This document shows positions 15,585-23,990 of a stretch of 64,000 nucleotides of DNA, piece by piece (position 1 is the stretch's first letter; each line of letters begins with the position of its first letter). Source of the DNA: Anaerosacchariphilus hominis (GTDB taxonomy: Bacteria; Bacillota; Clostridia; Lachnospirales; Lachnospiraceae); the NCBI RefSeq assembly GCF_014290175.1, contig NZ_JACOOR010000002.1, positions 1 through 64,000 of the forward strand. The letters run 5' to 3'. Made by a program: the position numbers and the translations under genes. Under the pieces are notes generated by a model. It was not told the origin of the DNA. It did not search any database and saw only the letters and a list, made by a program, of their open reading frames with translations.

Positions 15585-16994
15585 ATGTCACAAATGAAAT
15601 TTTGGAAAAAGGGACTCGCTCTGGGGCTCTGCGGAGCGCTGCTGGTATCCACGGCAGCCTGCGGAGGCAAAAAGAAGAGCGATGACGATATAGAAGTAAC
15701 AGAAAGTACGAAGGAGACCACCACGGAGCCGGAGACCACGGAGGAAGTGGTGTCGGATCTGTCGGCGGAGATTTCCTGGTGGACCTATCCGATTTTTGTA
15801 CAGGACGAGGGGCAGGAGGACGGAACCTACGAGCAGAGTCTGATTGACCGGTTCAACAAAAAGTATCCGAATATCAAGGTAAACTTGAAGGTACTGAGCT
15901 ATACGGACGGCCCGGAGCAGCTGCAGGCGGCCATCGACGCAGAGGGCGGCGAGCTGCCCAATGTGCTTCTGGATGAGCCGGGACGCATCAGCGGTTACGC
16001 CAAAGGGGATCTGCTTTCCGATCTGGGCGACCTGTTTACAGAAGATGTGACATCGGATGTGGTCAGTGAAGGAATCCTGGATGCCTGCAAAAACGGGGAT
16101 CAGTATGTGATGTACCCCTTAAGCGGTTCCAACTACGTGATGGCCTTTAACCGTTCCATGATCGAGGATTCGGGAGCCATCGAGCTGATGAACAGGGAGG
16201 GAGCCTGCACCTGGACCACAGAGGCCTTCGAGCAGGTGCTGGAGCGCCTGGACAATTCCGGCTTCAACAGCGGTATGCTGTTCTGTTCCGGCATTGCCGG
16301 AGACTACGCCACCCGTTCCTTCCTGACGAACCTCTATGACGGAAGCCTCATGAATGGGGACGAGACCGCTTACACCATGGACAGCGACGAGAACCGCCAG
16401 GCCCTGAACAAGGTGAAAGAATGGATGGATAAGGGATGGATTCTGAACGGATCCGGTTCCGCAGGCGCGGACGCGGTGGCCTCCTTTGTGGAGGGCAATA
16501 ACGCCTACTGCCTGCTGTGGAGTCTGCCCCAGGCCATCAGCAACGCGGAGGCTCTGGCCCAGAACGGCGTGAATGTGGTGGTCATGCCCTACCCGTCCGC
16601 AGACGGCACGCCTTCCCTGGAATATATGCTGAACGGCTTCTGCGTATTCCGGACAGAGGATGAGCAGAAGGAGCAGGCGTCCCGTTATCTCATCGACTTC
16701 CTGTGTAATGATGAGAGCGTGGCGGTGGAAAACGTGGTGCGAAGCGGCGCGTTCCCGGTGCGGTCCTCCATGGGAGACATATACGGCGGCAATGAGGAGG
16801 CCCAGTTATTCGAGGCCCTGATGCCCTACAGCGGCACTTATTACAATAAGGTAAATGGCTTCGAGGAGATGCGGGTATACTGGTATCAGATGCTGGGCGA
16901 GATCCTGGACGGAGAGTACAGCGTGAACGACGCCACCTCAAGCTTTGTGGAATACGCAAATAAGACACTGACGAAGGACGGAGAAAAAGAATGA
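15585..16994 (+). CDS. Extracellular solute-binding lipoprotein of a sugar-type ABC transporter
   Basis: About 469 residues from ATG 15585, placed 9 nt after GGAGG; an upstream in-frame extension to 15489 lies across the promoter. A type II signal peptide ends in the lipobox VSTAAC, so the mature protein is lipid-anchored on the outer face of the membrane. A Thr/Glu-rich linker follows, then a family 1 (MalE-like) binding domain: ISWWTYPIF, NKKYPNIKVNLKVLSY, then YVMYPLSGSNYVMAFNR and LLWSLPQAISNAEAL. No permease or ATPase gene is adjacent, so it depends on a transporter encoded elsewhere. Its stop overlaps pyrC by 4 nt, an unusual pairing. Confidence 0.88.
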   Translation: MSQMKFWKKGLALGLCGALLVSTAACGGKKKSDDDIEVTESTKETTTEPETTEEVVSDLSAEISWWTYPIFVQDEGQEDGTYEQSLIDRFNKKYPNIKVNLKVLSYTDGPEQLQAAIDAEGGELPNVLLDEPGRISGYAKGDLLSDLGDLFTEDVTSDVVSEGILDACKNGDQYVMYPLSGSNYVMAFNRSMIEDSGAIELMNREGACTWTTEAFEQVLERLDNSGFNSGMLFCSGIAGDYATRSFLTNLYDGSLMNGDETAYTMDSDENRQALNKVKEWMDKGWILNGSGSAGADAVASFVEGNNAYCLLWSLPQAISNAEALAQNGVNVVVMPYPSADGTPSLEYMLNGFCVFRTEDEQKEQASRYLIDFLCNDESVAVENVVRSGAFPVRSSMGDIYGGNEEAQLFEALMPYSGTYYNKVNGFEEMRVYWYQMLGEILDGEYSVNDATSSFVEYANKTLTKDGEKE

Positions 16995-18256
16995 CAGGGA
17001 TTCGCGGAGGCCGGATTCTGGATCCGGCGACAGGAACAGAAAAAACAGCAGATCTGCTGATTCAGGATGGAAAAATCGCAGCCATGGGACAGGGACTGGA
17101 CTTCAGCGGCTGTGAAGAAATCATTGAGGCCGAAGGCCTGACTGTGGCGCCGGGACTGGTGGACGTGCATGTACACTTCCGGGACCCGGGACTGACCTAT
17201 AAAGAGGATATCCACACAGGCGCGGCAGCGGCGGCAGCGGGCGGTTTTACCACCGTAGTCTGCATGGCAAATACCAGGCCGGTGACGGACAATCCGGAGA
17301 CCCTCCGTTACGTGCTGGAGCAGGGAAAGGATACCGGCATCCATGTGCTGGCCTGCGCTTCCGTGACAAAGGGCATGCAGGGAAAAGAGCTGACAGACAT
17401 GCAGGAGCTGCGCCGCCAGGGAGCCGCGGGCTTCACCGACGACGGTATTCCCATTCTGGATCGGGAGCTTCTGCGCCGGGCTCTTCTGGAGGCAGACGCC
17501 CTTCAGGTGCCGGTGAGTCTCCATGAGGAGGATCCGGCCCTGATCGCCCAGAACGGCATCAACCGCGGCCGGATATCGGAAAAGCTCGGCATCGGCGGAT
17601 CCCCGGCGGAAGCGGAGATTACCATGGTGGAGCAGGACTGCCGCCTGGCAGAGGAGACCGGAACCGCAGTAAATATCCAGCATATTAGCACGGCGGGAGC
17701 TGTGGAGGCTGTGCGCCGTTCCAAGGCCCGGGGCTCCCGGGTGACGGCGGAGGCAGCGCCCCATCATTTTACCCTGACTGAGGACGCGGTGCCGGAGTAC
17801 GGAACCCTGGCGAAGATGAATCCGCCCCTTCGTACGGAGGCAGATCGGCAGGCGGTCATCCGGGGACTCCAGGACGGAACCATTGATATGATTGCCACCG
17901 ATCACGCGCCCCACAGCGTCGCGGAGAAGGCAAAGCCCCTGACCGAGGCCCCAAGCGGCATCATCGGCCTGGAGACGGCCCTGGCTCTTGGCATCACAGA
18001 GCTGGTGAAGCCTGGCCATCTGACCCTGATGGAATTGATGGAGAAAATGAGCCGGAATCCGGCGAAGTTGTACCATTTACCCTTCCCGGGCGTCGCAGCG
18101 GGAGCCCCGGCGGATCTGGTGATTTTCGATGAAAATCAGGAATGGGTACCGGAGCATTTCGCCTCCAAGGCGGTGAACACCCCCTTTAAGGGAAGAAAGC
18201 TGACCGGGCAGGTGCGGTATACCATCTGTGGCGGGAAGATCGTTTATCAGGCATAA
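16991..18256 (+). CDS. pyrC: Dihydroorotase
   Basis: A 421-residue type I dihydroorotase that interconverts N-carbamoyl-aspartate and dihydroorotate in pyrimidine synthesis. Metal-site motifs of the amidohydrolase fold are complete: DVHVHFRDPG (residues ~54-63), the aspartate/His cluster in SLHEED and NIQHIST, and ATDHAPHS near residue 300. Length is normal for the Firmicute PyrC. The gene starts inside the last codon of the lipoprotein gene (ATGA), so it is co-transcribed with it rather than with other pyr genes. A bulky terminator follows. Confidence 0.96.
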   Translation: MTGIRGGRILDPATGTEKTADLLIQDGKIAAMGQGLDFSGCEEIIEAEGLTVAPGLVDVHVHFRDPGLTYKEDIHTGAAAAAAGGFTTVVCMANTRPVTDNPETLRYVLEQGKDTGIHVLACASVTKGMQGKELTDMQELRRQGAAGFTDDGIPILDRELLRRALLEADALQVPVSLHEEDPALIAQNGINRGRISEKLGIGGSPAEAEITMVEQDCRLAEETGTAVNIQHISTAGAVEAVRRSKARGSRVTAEAAPHHFTLTEDAVPEYGTLAKMNPPLRTEADRQAVIRGLQDGTIDMIATDHAPHSVAEKAKPLTEAPSGIIGLETALALGITELVKPGHLTLMELMEKMSRNPAKLYHLPFPGVAAGAPADLVIFDENQEWVPEHFASKAVNTPFKGRKLTGQVRYTICGGKIVYQA

Positions 18257-18267
18257 AACAGAGATAG

Positions 18268-18326
18268 AAAAACACCGGATGATTCGTGTATCGCGCAGGG
18301 CGATATGGGTCATACGGTGTTTTTTA
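18268..18326 (+). terminator. Terminator after pyrC
   Basis: Outer stem AAACACCGGATGA / TCATACGGTGTTT with an inner stem (GTATCGC / GCGATAT) and a T6 tail. Confidence 0.75.
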
Positions 18327-18403
18327 AATATTTATGATGATTCTGTCTGGTACTTCTGTTTCAGATATTTCTGAAGTCTGCGGTCAGCGTAGAAATATGG
18401 CGA

Positions 18404-18829
18404 TTATGGCGTGCCGCCCTGCCCCGGATTATCCTTGGCCAGCAGATGCTTCTTGAAACGGATAAACTCGCGGACCTCCCGCTGGACTTCCATGGGGAAG
18501 GACTTGTAATCCATCAGCATTTTCGCGTCCGCGCCGTTTAAATGCATACAGCTGTTGTCAGGCCCCGCCGCAGTGTGATAGTGGGCGGGATGGTCGGCCA
18601 GCTGTCCGTTCACGAAGGAACCGAACAGTAAGGTCTCCACCGGGATCTGATAGATATCCGCCAGCCGGCACACGGTCATGGTATCGGGAATCCGCTTTCC
18701 TGTCTCGTACAGGGAATAGGTTTGTCGGGCGATATGAAGCATATCACTGACTTCCTGTTGGGAATATTCATTTGCTGCGCGCAGATTGCGCATGTTGTCA
18801 GAAAGATTCAGTTCCGGCATCCCGCTCAT
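18404..18829 (-). CDS. XRE-family helix-turn-helix regulator
   Basis: A 141-residue regulator. Residues ~8-65 are a lambda-Cro/XRE HTH: LSDNMRNLRAANEYSQQEVSDMLHIARQTYSLYETGKRIPD, with the recognition helix around RQTYSLYE, then LADIYQIPVETLL. The C-terminal ~75 residues are not a domain I recognise; DAKMLMDYKSFPMEVQREVREFIRFKK is probably helical and may dimerise. It is transcribed alone, with nothing nearby that identifies its target. Confidence 0.88.
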   Translation of the reverse strand: MSGMPELNLSDNMRNLRAANEYSQQEVSDMLHIARQTYSLYETGKRIPDTMTVCRLADIYQIPVETLLFGSFVNGQLADHPAHYHTAAGPDNSCMHLNGADAKMLMDYKSFPMEVQREVREFIRFKKHLLAKDNPGQGGTP

Positions 18830-18963
18830 CCTCCAGTATTCTAGCCATCTTGTGTGGCAATACAGGTATTATAGCAGTTTTCGGTCTCGCTGATACGCAA
18901 TGGAAGAAAACGTTGCGGGGATGAAAAATATGTCGCCAAACGACGGCAAAGCAGGAAACGGTT

Positions 18964-19413
18964 TCAGACATGTTTACGGCTTAAGGTGCTGTTGTGGTAC
19001 TTAGAAGACCAGGTCACATCTTCGCCGAACCAGGGGGGAGGAACAAAGGCCAGGGCTTCTTCCTCGGAAGAAAATTCCACCTCGGCCAGACGCAGATCCT
19101 CAAAGGGAGTGTCAAAGAGATCCAGTTCGATGGTGAGACCGGACTCCAGAGGAATGCGGTAACGGCGCTTGCGGATCACATTGCCGTCGGCCTTGGCTTT
19201 CAGATGCTCGTAGCTGTCCCGGGTCAGGGGAAGGTTATATTCCTCCCGGCTCATGAGCCCTTTGGATTTGTAGGTCAGGGTATAGGTATCGTCGCTGCGG
19301 CGCACCCGGACCACGGGCTCGGTGCAGAGATAGGCCTGCTCCAGGGTGCTGGATGGATAGGAATCCAGATCCTCCGGCAGGGTATGGATGAGAAATTTAC
19401 GTTCGATTTCCAT
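18964..19413 (-). CDS. CYTH-domain protein (triphosphate tunnel metalloenzyme family)
   Basis: About 149 residues from ATG at 19413, which follows AAGGAGACTATC on the minus strand; the longer frame to 19452 has no binding site. The opening MEIERKFLI is the EXEXK signature of CYTH proteins, whose acidic and basic residues line a tunnel binding inorganic triphosphate or nucleotide triphosphates. Further tunnel strands are VVRVRRSDDTYTLTYKSKG, NVIRKRRYRIPL, LTIELDLFDTPFEDLRLAEVEF. Bacterial members are triphosphatases more often than adenylate cyclases. Single gene, divergent from the DJ-1 gene. Confidence 0.9.
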   Translation of the reverse strand: MEIERKFLIHTLPEDLDSYPSSTLEQAYLCTEPVVRVRRSDDTYTLTYKSKGLMSREEYNLPLTRDSYEHLKAKADGNVIRKRRYRIPLESGLTIELDLFDTPFEDLRLAEVEFSSEEEALAFVPPPWFGEDVTWSSKYHNSTLSRKHV

Positions 19414-19554
19414 GATAGTCTCCTTGTATTCTTTGGAAATGCTTGATTGCATCAGGATTATGTTTCTTCATTTTTAACATATTCGTATGGATAATTCAAC
19501 GGAAATCTGATACAATCTGGAATAAAAGAAATAGTGAAAGGACGGGGAAAGCAA

Positions 19555-20106
19555 ATGAAAAAAGTCGGCGTTTTTCTGGCAAAGGGATTTGAAGAGGTAG
19601 AGGCACTGACACCGGTGGATCTGCTCCGCAGAGCGGGCGCGGAGGTGACCATGATTTCCATCGGCGAGATTCGCGAGGTGACGGGCAGCCATGGGATCGC
19701 CATTGCGGCGGATAAGGTATTTGAGGATATAAAATTTGACGAGATGGATCTGTTGGTGCTGCCGGGCGGCATGCCGGGCACCCGGAACCTGGCGGACAGC
19801 GGACGGCTCCTGCAGGTACTGCAGGACGCGGATCAGGCAGGCAAGCTGATTGGAGCCATCTGCGCGGCGCCCACAGTACTGGGTAAGGCAGGCCTTCTGA
19901 AGGGCAGAAAAGCCACCTGCTACCCGGGCTGCGAAGAAGGTCTGACCGGAGCGCTGGTACGGACAGAGCCGGTAGTGACCGACGGCCGCATCACCACCAG
20001 CCGGGGCGTAGGAACGGCTATTCCCTTTGCACTGCGGCTGATCGAGCTGCTGTTCGGGGAGAAGAAGGCGAAGGAGATCGCGGAGAGTATCGTGTACGGG
20101 GCATAA
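19555..20106 (+). CDS. DJ-1/YajL/ThiJ-family protein
   Basis: A 183-residue cytosolic protein from ATG 19555 (MKKVGVFLAKGFEEVEA); the frame opens earlier at a GTG (19534) but GGGGAAAG before 19555 fits better. Class I glutamine-amidotransferase-like fold with the nucleophile-elbow Cys103 in GAICAAP and Glu in GFEEVEA that contacts it. LVLPGGMPGTRNL and TSRGVGTAIPFALRLIE complete the DJ-1 signature. Family members act in oxidative and carbonyl stress, with disputed deglycase activity. It precedes the SASP gene, without an obvious link. Confidence 0.93.
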   Translation: MKKVGVFLAKGFEEVEALTPVDLLRRAGAEVTMISIGEIREVTGSHGIAIAADKVFEDIKFDEMDLLVLPGGMPGTRNLADSGRLLQVLQDADQAGKLIGAICAAPTVLGKAGLLKGRKATCYPGCEEGLTGALVRTEPVVTDGRITTSRGVGTAIPFALRLIELLFGEKKAKEIAESIVYGA

Positions 20107-20178
20107 CGCACATTCCCAGCACTTCCCAGTATCATCCCACCGCCCGCCGCACACACTACTGCCATGGAGGTGATACAC

Positions 20179-20388
20179 ATGACAGAACAGTCCAAATCCA
20201 ATCAGATGGCAGTGCCGGAAGCGAAGGAAGCTATGAACCGCTTCAAGGAAGAGGTGGCCAGCGAACTGGGCGTTCCCTTAAAAGAGGGATATAACGGAGA
20301 TCTGACTTCTGCCCAGGCAGGTTCCATTGGCGGAGAGATGGTCAAAAAGATGATCAGGAAGCAGGAACAGCAGATGGGCGGAAAGTAA
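20179..20388 (+). CDS. Alpha/beta-type small acid-soluble spore protein (SASP)
   Basis: A 69-residue SASP from ATG 20179, behind ATGGAGGTGAT; the ATG at 20164 lies in that binding site. Two signature regions are present: EAMNRFKEEVASELGVPL with the Glu-Leu germination-protease site, and YNGDLTSAQAGSIGGEMVKKMI. SASPs coat and protect DNA in dormant spores and are degraded on germination. The presence of this gene argues that the organism sporulates. A hairpin terminator follows. Confidence 0.95.
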   Translation: MTEQSKSNQMAVPEAKEAMNRFKEEVASELGVPLKEGYNGDLTSAQAGSIGGEMVKKMIRKQEQQMGGK

Positions 20389-20443
20389 CAGCCTGAGACG
20401 CGAAAAGAAGTAAAAGAAGCGAAAAAAGAAACGGAAAAGAAAC

Positions 20444-20489
20444 AAAAAGAGGGCAGCCTCCGGGAAAAATCCCCGCGGCTGTCCTTTTT
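20444..20489 (+). terminator. Terminator after the SASP gene
   Basis: Stem AAAGAGGGCAGCC / GGCTGTCCTTTTT with an internal loop (TCCGGGAAAAATCCCCGC). Confidence 0.7.
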
Positions 20490-20534
20490 GCGCGGAACAG
20501 GACCCTTCAGCACGAACTTTTTCCGCGTAAATAC

Positions 20535-20564
20535 TTGATTTTTTCGGATCCTTCATGCTATACT
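20535..20564 (+). promoter_or_regulatory. Promoter of tig
   Basis: TTGATT (20535-20540), an 18-nt spacer and TATACT (20559-20564), about 85 nt before the start of tig. Confidence 0.6.
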
Positions 20565-20649
20565 GTTAAAATGACTGTAAGTATGTAAATATACACAGAT
20601 AGAAAACGTGGAGGGTGAGAATCCCCACACTTAAGGAGGAAAATAGAAG

Positions 20650-21936
20650 ATGAGTTTACAGGTAGAAAAATTAGACAAGAACATGGCAAAGCTTACCATC
20701 GAGGTATCCGCAGAGGAGCTGGAGGCAGCGCTTCAGAAAGCTTACCAGAAGAATAGAAAGCAGATTTCTGTTCCGGGCTTCCGTAAAGGAAAGGTACCGC
20801 GTCAGATGATCGAGAAGATGTACGGCCCGGGCGTATTCTACGAGGACGCAGCAAACGAGCTGATTCCCGACGCTTACGCAAAGGCGGCTGACGAGAGCGA
20901 GCTGGAGCTGGTATCCCGTCCGGAGATCAGCGTGGTACAGATCGAGAAGGGCAAGCCCTTCATCTTCACCGCAGAAGTAGCAGTAAAGCCGGAAGTAACT
21001 CTGGGCGACTACAAGGGCATCGAGGTAGAGAAGGCAGACACCACAGCGACTGATGAGGAAGTAAACGCAGAGATCGACAAGGAGCGCGAGAGCAATTCCA
21101 GAACCATCACCGTAGAGGACAGAGCAGTTCAGGACGGCGATATGACCGTCATTGACTTCGAGGGCTTTGTAGACGGCGTTCCCTTCGAGGGCGGCAAGGG
21201 TACCGATTATCCGCTGACCATCGGTTCCGGCGCATTCATCCCGGGCTTCGAGGAGAAGCTGATCGGTGCAGAGCTCGGTAAGGAAGTAGACGTGGAGGTA
21301 ACCTTCCCGGAGGAGTACCACGCAAAAGAGCTGGCAGGAAAGCCTGCAGTATTCAAGTGTACCGTAAAGGAGATCAAGGTAAAAGAGCTTCCGGAGCTGG
21401 ATGATGATTTCGCTCAGGACGTATCTGATTTCGATACTCTGGAGGAGTACAAGGCAGACGTCCGCAAGAAGGTAGAGGAGAAGAAGGCAGCAGAGGCTAA
21501 GGCACAGAAGGAAGACGCTGTCATCGAGAAGATCATCGAGGGCGCTACCATGGAGATTCCGGAGGCTATGGTAAAGACTCAGGCGGAGCGTATGGTAGAC
21601 GAGTTCGCACAGAGACTGCAGATGCAGGGACTGACCATGGATCAGTACATGCAGTTCACAGGTTCTACCGTAGACGCACTGGTAGAGCAGTCCAAGCCCC
21701 AGGCTCTGAAGCGTATCCAGAGCCGTCTGGTACTGGAAGCAGTAGCGGCAGCTGAGAATCTGGTTGCTTCCGAGGAGGAGACTGAGGCAGAGCTTTCCAA
21801 GATGGCAGAGCAGTACAAGATGGAAGTTGAGAAGCTGAAAGACCTGCTCGGCGAGGAAGAGCTGAAGAATATCAAAGAGGATCTGGCTATTCAGAAGGCC
21901 GTAGATCTGGTAACTGAGGCGGCAGTAGAGAAATAA
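20650..21936 (+). CDS. tig: Trigger factor (ribosome-associated chaperone, PPIase)
   Basis: A 428-residue trigger factor. The N-terminal domain carries the ribosome-docking motif GFRKGKVPR (residues ~44-52) preceded by the usual IEVSAEELE start. The FKBP-type PPIase domain lies at ~150-245 (DMTVIDFEGFVDGVPFEGG, then GSGAFIPGFEEKLIG). The C-terminal helical chaperone arms are long and Glu/Lys/Ala-rich. AAGGAGGAAAATAGAAG gives the binding site. It heads the conserved tig-clpP-clpX-lon-ysxC block: newly made chains meet the chaperone and failed ones the proteases. Confidence 0.97.
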   Translation: MSLQVEKLDKNMAKLTIEVSAEELEAALQKAYQKNRKQISVPGFRKGKVPRQMIEKMYGPGVFYEDAANELIPDAYAKAADESELELVSRPEISVVQIEKGKPFIFTAEVAVKPEVTLGDYKGIEVEKADTTATDEEVNAEIDKERESNSRTITVEDRAVQDGDMTVIDFEGFVDGVPFEGGKGTDYPLTIGSGAFIPGFEEKLIGAELGKEVDVEVTFPEEYHAKELAGKPAVFKCTVKEIKVKELPELDDDFAQDVSDFDTLEEYKADVRKKVEEKKAAEAKAQKEDAVIEKIIEGATMEIPEAMVKTQAERMVDEFAQRLQMQGLTMDQYMQFTGSTVDALVEQSKPQALKRIQSRLVLEAVAAAENLVASEEETEAELSKMAEQYKMEVEKLKDLLGEEELKNIKEDLAIQKAVDLVTEAAVEK

Positions 21937-21956
21937 ATAACGAAATTGCGAATGTG

Positions 21957-21986
21957 GCTCAGGCGTACCGGCGTGTATGCCTGAGC
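21957..21986 (+). other. Hairpin between tig and clpP
   Basis: GCTCAGGC and GCCTGAGC flank a 14-nt loop (GTACC...). There is no T-tract, so this is more likely an mRNA stability or processing element than a terminator, with clpP still read from tig. Confidence 0.55.
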
Positions 21987-22034
21987 GACCGAGCTTTTAC
22001 AGGCCGCCGCGAGACAGAAAGGGATTGAGAAGAC

Positions 22035-22628
22035 ATGGCAAATATGAGTTTGGTACCTTATGTAATTGAACAGACCAGCCGGGGAGAGCGTTCCTACGAC
22101 ATCTATTCCCGCTTGCTCAAGGACAGAATTATCTTTCTGGGGGAGGAAGTCACAGACGTATCCGCAAGCCTGATCGTATCCCAGCTCCTGTTTCTGGAGT
22201 CTGAGGATCCGGGAAAGGATATCAGCCTGTATATCAACAGCCCGGGCGGTTCCGTGACCGCGGGCATGGCTATCTACGATACCATGCAGTACATCAAATG
22301 CGACGTGTCCACCATTTGTATGGGAATGGCAGCCAGCATGGGAGCATTTCTGCTGGCAGGCGGAGCAAAGGGAAAGCGTATGGCGTTGCCCAATGCGGAG
22401 ATTATGATTCATCAGCCCTCCGGCGGAGCCCAGGGCCAGGCTACCGATATTAAGATTGTAGCGGATCATATTCTGAAGACAAAGAAGAAACTGAACGAGA
22501 TTCTGGCTGCAAATACGGGACAGCCGCTGGAAGTGATCGCAGCAGATACCGAGCGCGACAATTACATGAGCGCAGAGGAAGCTGTTGCCTACGGTCTGAT
22601 CGACAGTATTGTGACTAAAAGAGCATAG
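22035..22628 (+). CDS. clpP: ATP-dependent Clp protease proteolytic subunit
   Basis: A 197-residue ClpP. The serine protease triad is intact: Ser101 in GMAASMGAF, His126 in IMIHQPSGG and Asp175 in [11 protein letters not shown]. The N-terminus [22 protein letters not shown] is the usual axial loop. It forms a double-heptamer chamber and degrades proteins fed by ClpX or ClpC. It lies about 100 nt after tig and 13 nt before clpX, so ClpX is its natural partner. Confidence 0.97.
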   Translation: MANMSLVPYVIEQTSRGERSYDIYSRLLKDRIIFLGEEVTDVSASLIVSQLLFLESEDPGKDISLYINSPGGSVTAGMAIYDTMQYIKCDVSTICMGMAASMGAFLLAGGAKGKRMALPNAEIMIHQPSGGAQGQATDIKIVADHILKTKKKLNEILAANTGQPLEVIAADTERDNYMSAEEAVAYGLIDSIVTKRA

Positions 22629-22641
22629 AGGAAATAAGTGA

Positions 22642-23913
22642 ATGGCCAGAAATAACGATGATAAGGTAAGGTGTTCCTTCTGTGGAAAGACAGGAGACCA
22701 GGTACGGAAGATGATATCCGGGCCCAGCGGCACCTATATCTGCGACGAATGCGTGGAGCTCTGCGCGGAGCTCATTGACGAGGAGCTGGATCAGGAAGGT
22801 CTGGAGGAAGAACCGGATCAGGAGGAGATCAATCTCCTGAAGCCCAGGGAGATCAAAGAATTCCTGGATCAGTATGTAATCGGACAGGAGGACGCCAAAA
22901 AGGTGCTTTCCGTAGCGGTGTATAACCACTACAAGCGGATTCTCGCCATGAAGGACAGCAAAAAGGAATCCGATGTGGAACTGCAGAAGAGCAATGTGCT
23001 GCTTCTGGGGCCCACCGGTTCCGGAAAGACCCTGCTGGCCCAGACCATGGCGCGTCTTCTGAACGTACCCTTCGCCATCGCGGACGCCACCTCTCTGACA
23101 GAGGCCGGTTATGTGGGCGAGGACGTGGAGAATATTCTGCTGAAGATTATTCAGGCGGCAGATTATGATATCCAGCGCGCGGAGCACGGTATCATTTACA
23201 TTGACGAGATTGATAAGATTACGAGAAAGTCCGAGAATCCTTCCATTACCCGGGATGTATCCGGCGAGGGAGTGCAGCAGGCGCTTCTGAAGATTCTGGA
23301 GGGAACCGTGGCGTCTGTACCGCCCCAGGGAGGCAGAAAGCATCCCCATCAGGAGCTGATTCAGATCGACACCACAAACATCCTCTTCATCTGCGGCGGG
23401 GCATTTGAGGGACTGGAGAAGATCATTGAGCACCGGATGGACAGACGGACCATCGGTTTCGGCGCGGAGCTGGGCAAGCCCAATGAGAGCGACGATATCG
23501 GACATCTGCTCCATGAGATGCTGCCGGAGGATCTGGTGAAGTTCGGCATGATTCCCGAGTTCGTGGGACGTGTGCCGGTGACCGTAGCCCTGGATGCCCT
23601 GACCAAGGAGGACATGGTGCGGATCCTGGTGGAGCCCAAGAACTCCATCGTCAAGCAGTACAAAAAGCTGTTTGAGCTGGACGGCGTGAAGCTGTCCTTT
23701 GAGCGGGAGGCCATCGAGGCCATCGCGGAGCAGACTGTGACGCGAAAGACGGGAGCCAGAGGACTGCGTTCCATCATGGAGGGTATCATGATGGATACCA
23801 TGTATGAGATTCCGTCTGATGATACGATCACCAACTGCATGATTACAAAGGAAGTGGTGGAGGGCACAGGCAAGCCTGTGACCACCAGCAATGAGATGAG
23901 AGCCCGGGCATAG
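22642..23913 (+). CDS. clpX: ClpX ATPase subunit
   Basis: A 423-residue AAA+ unfoldase. An N-terminal zinc finger ([14 protein letters not shown], then [10 protein letters not shown]) binds adaptors and substrates. The AAA+ core has Walker A GPTGSGKT, Walker B IIYIDEID and sensor/arginine regions including GFGAELG, which matches the IGF-containing ClpP-docking loop region. It recognises substrates and feeds ClpP. It follows clpP by 13 nt, has GAGGAAATAAGTGA upstream and precedes lon after a hairpin. Confidence 0.97.
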   Translation: MARNNDDKVRCSFCGKTGDQVRKMISGPSGTYICDECVELCAELIDEELDQEGLEEEPDQEEINLLKPREIKEFLDQYVIGQEDAKKVLSVAVYNHYKRILAMKDSKKESDVELQKSNVLLLGPTGSGKTLLAQTMARLLNVPFAIADATSLTEAGYVGEDVENILLKIIQAADYDIQRAEHGIIYIDEIDKITRKSENPSITRDVSGEGVQQALLKILEGTVASVPPQGGRKHPHQELIQIDTTNILFICGGAFEGLEKIIEHRMDRRTIGFGAELGKPNESDDIGHLLHEMLPEDLVKFGMIPEFVGRVPVTVALDALTKEDMVRILVEPKNSIVKQYKKLFELDGVKLSFEREAIEAIAEQTVTRKTGARGLRSIMEGIMMDTMYEIPSDDTITNCMITKEVVEGTGKPVTTSNEMRARA

Positions 23914-23925
23914 ATCCGGGTGAGA

Positions 23926-23953
23926 AAGAGTTCCGCTTGCGGGACTCTTTCGT
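23926..23953 (+). terminator. Hairpin between clpX and lon
   Basis: Stem AAAGAGTTCCGC / GGGACTCTTTC with a 4-nt loop and a short T run. It may partly terminate clpX mRNA or separate the clpX and lon transcripts. Confidence 0.5.
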
Positions 23954-23990
23954 GCATAAGACAGAATATACGAAAGAGAAGGTGGAAACC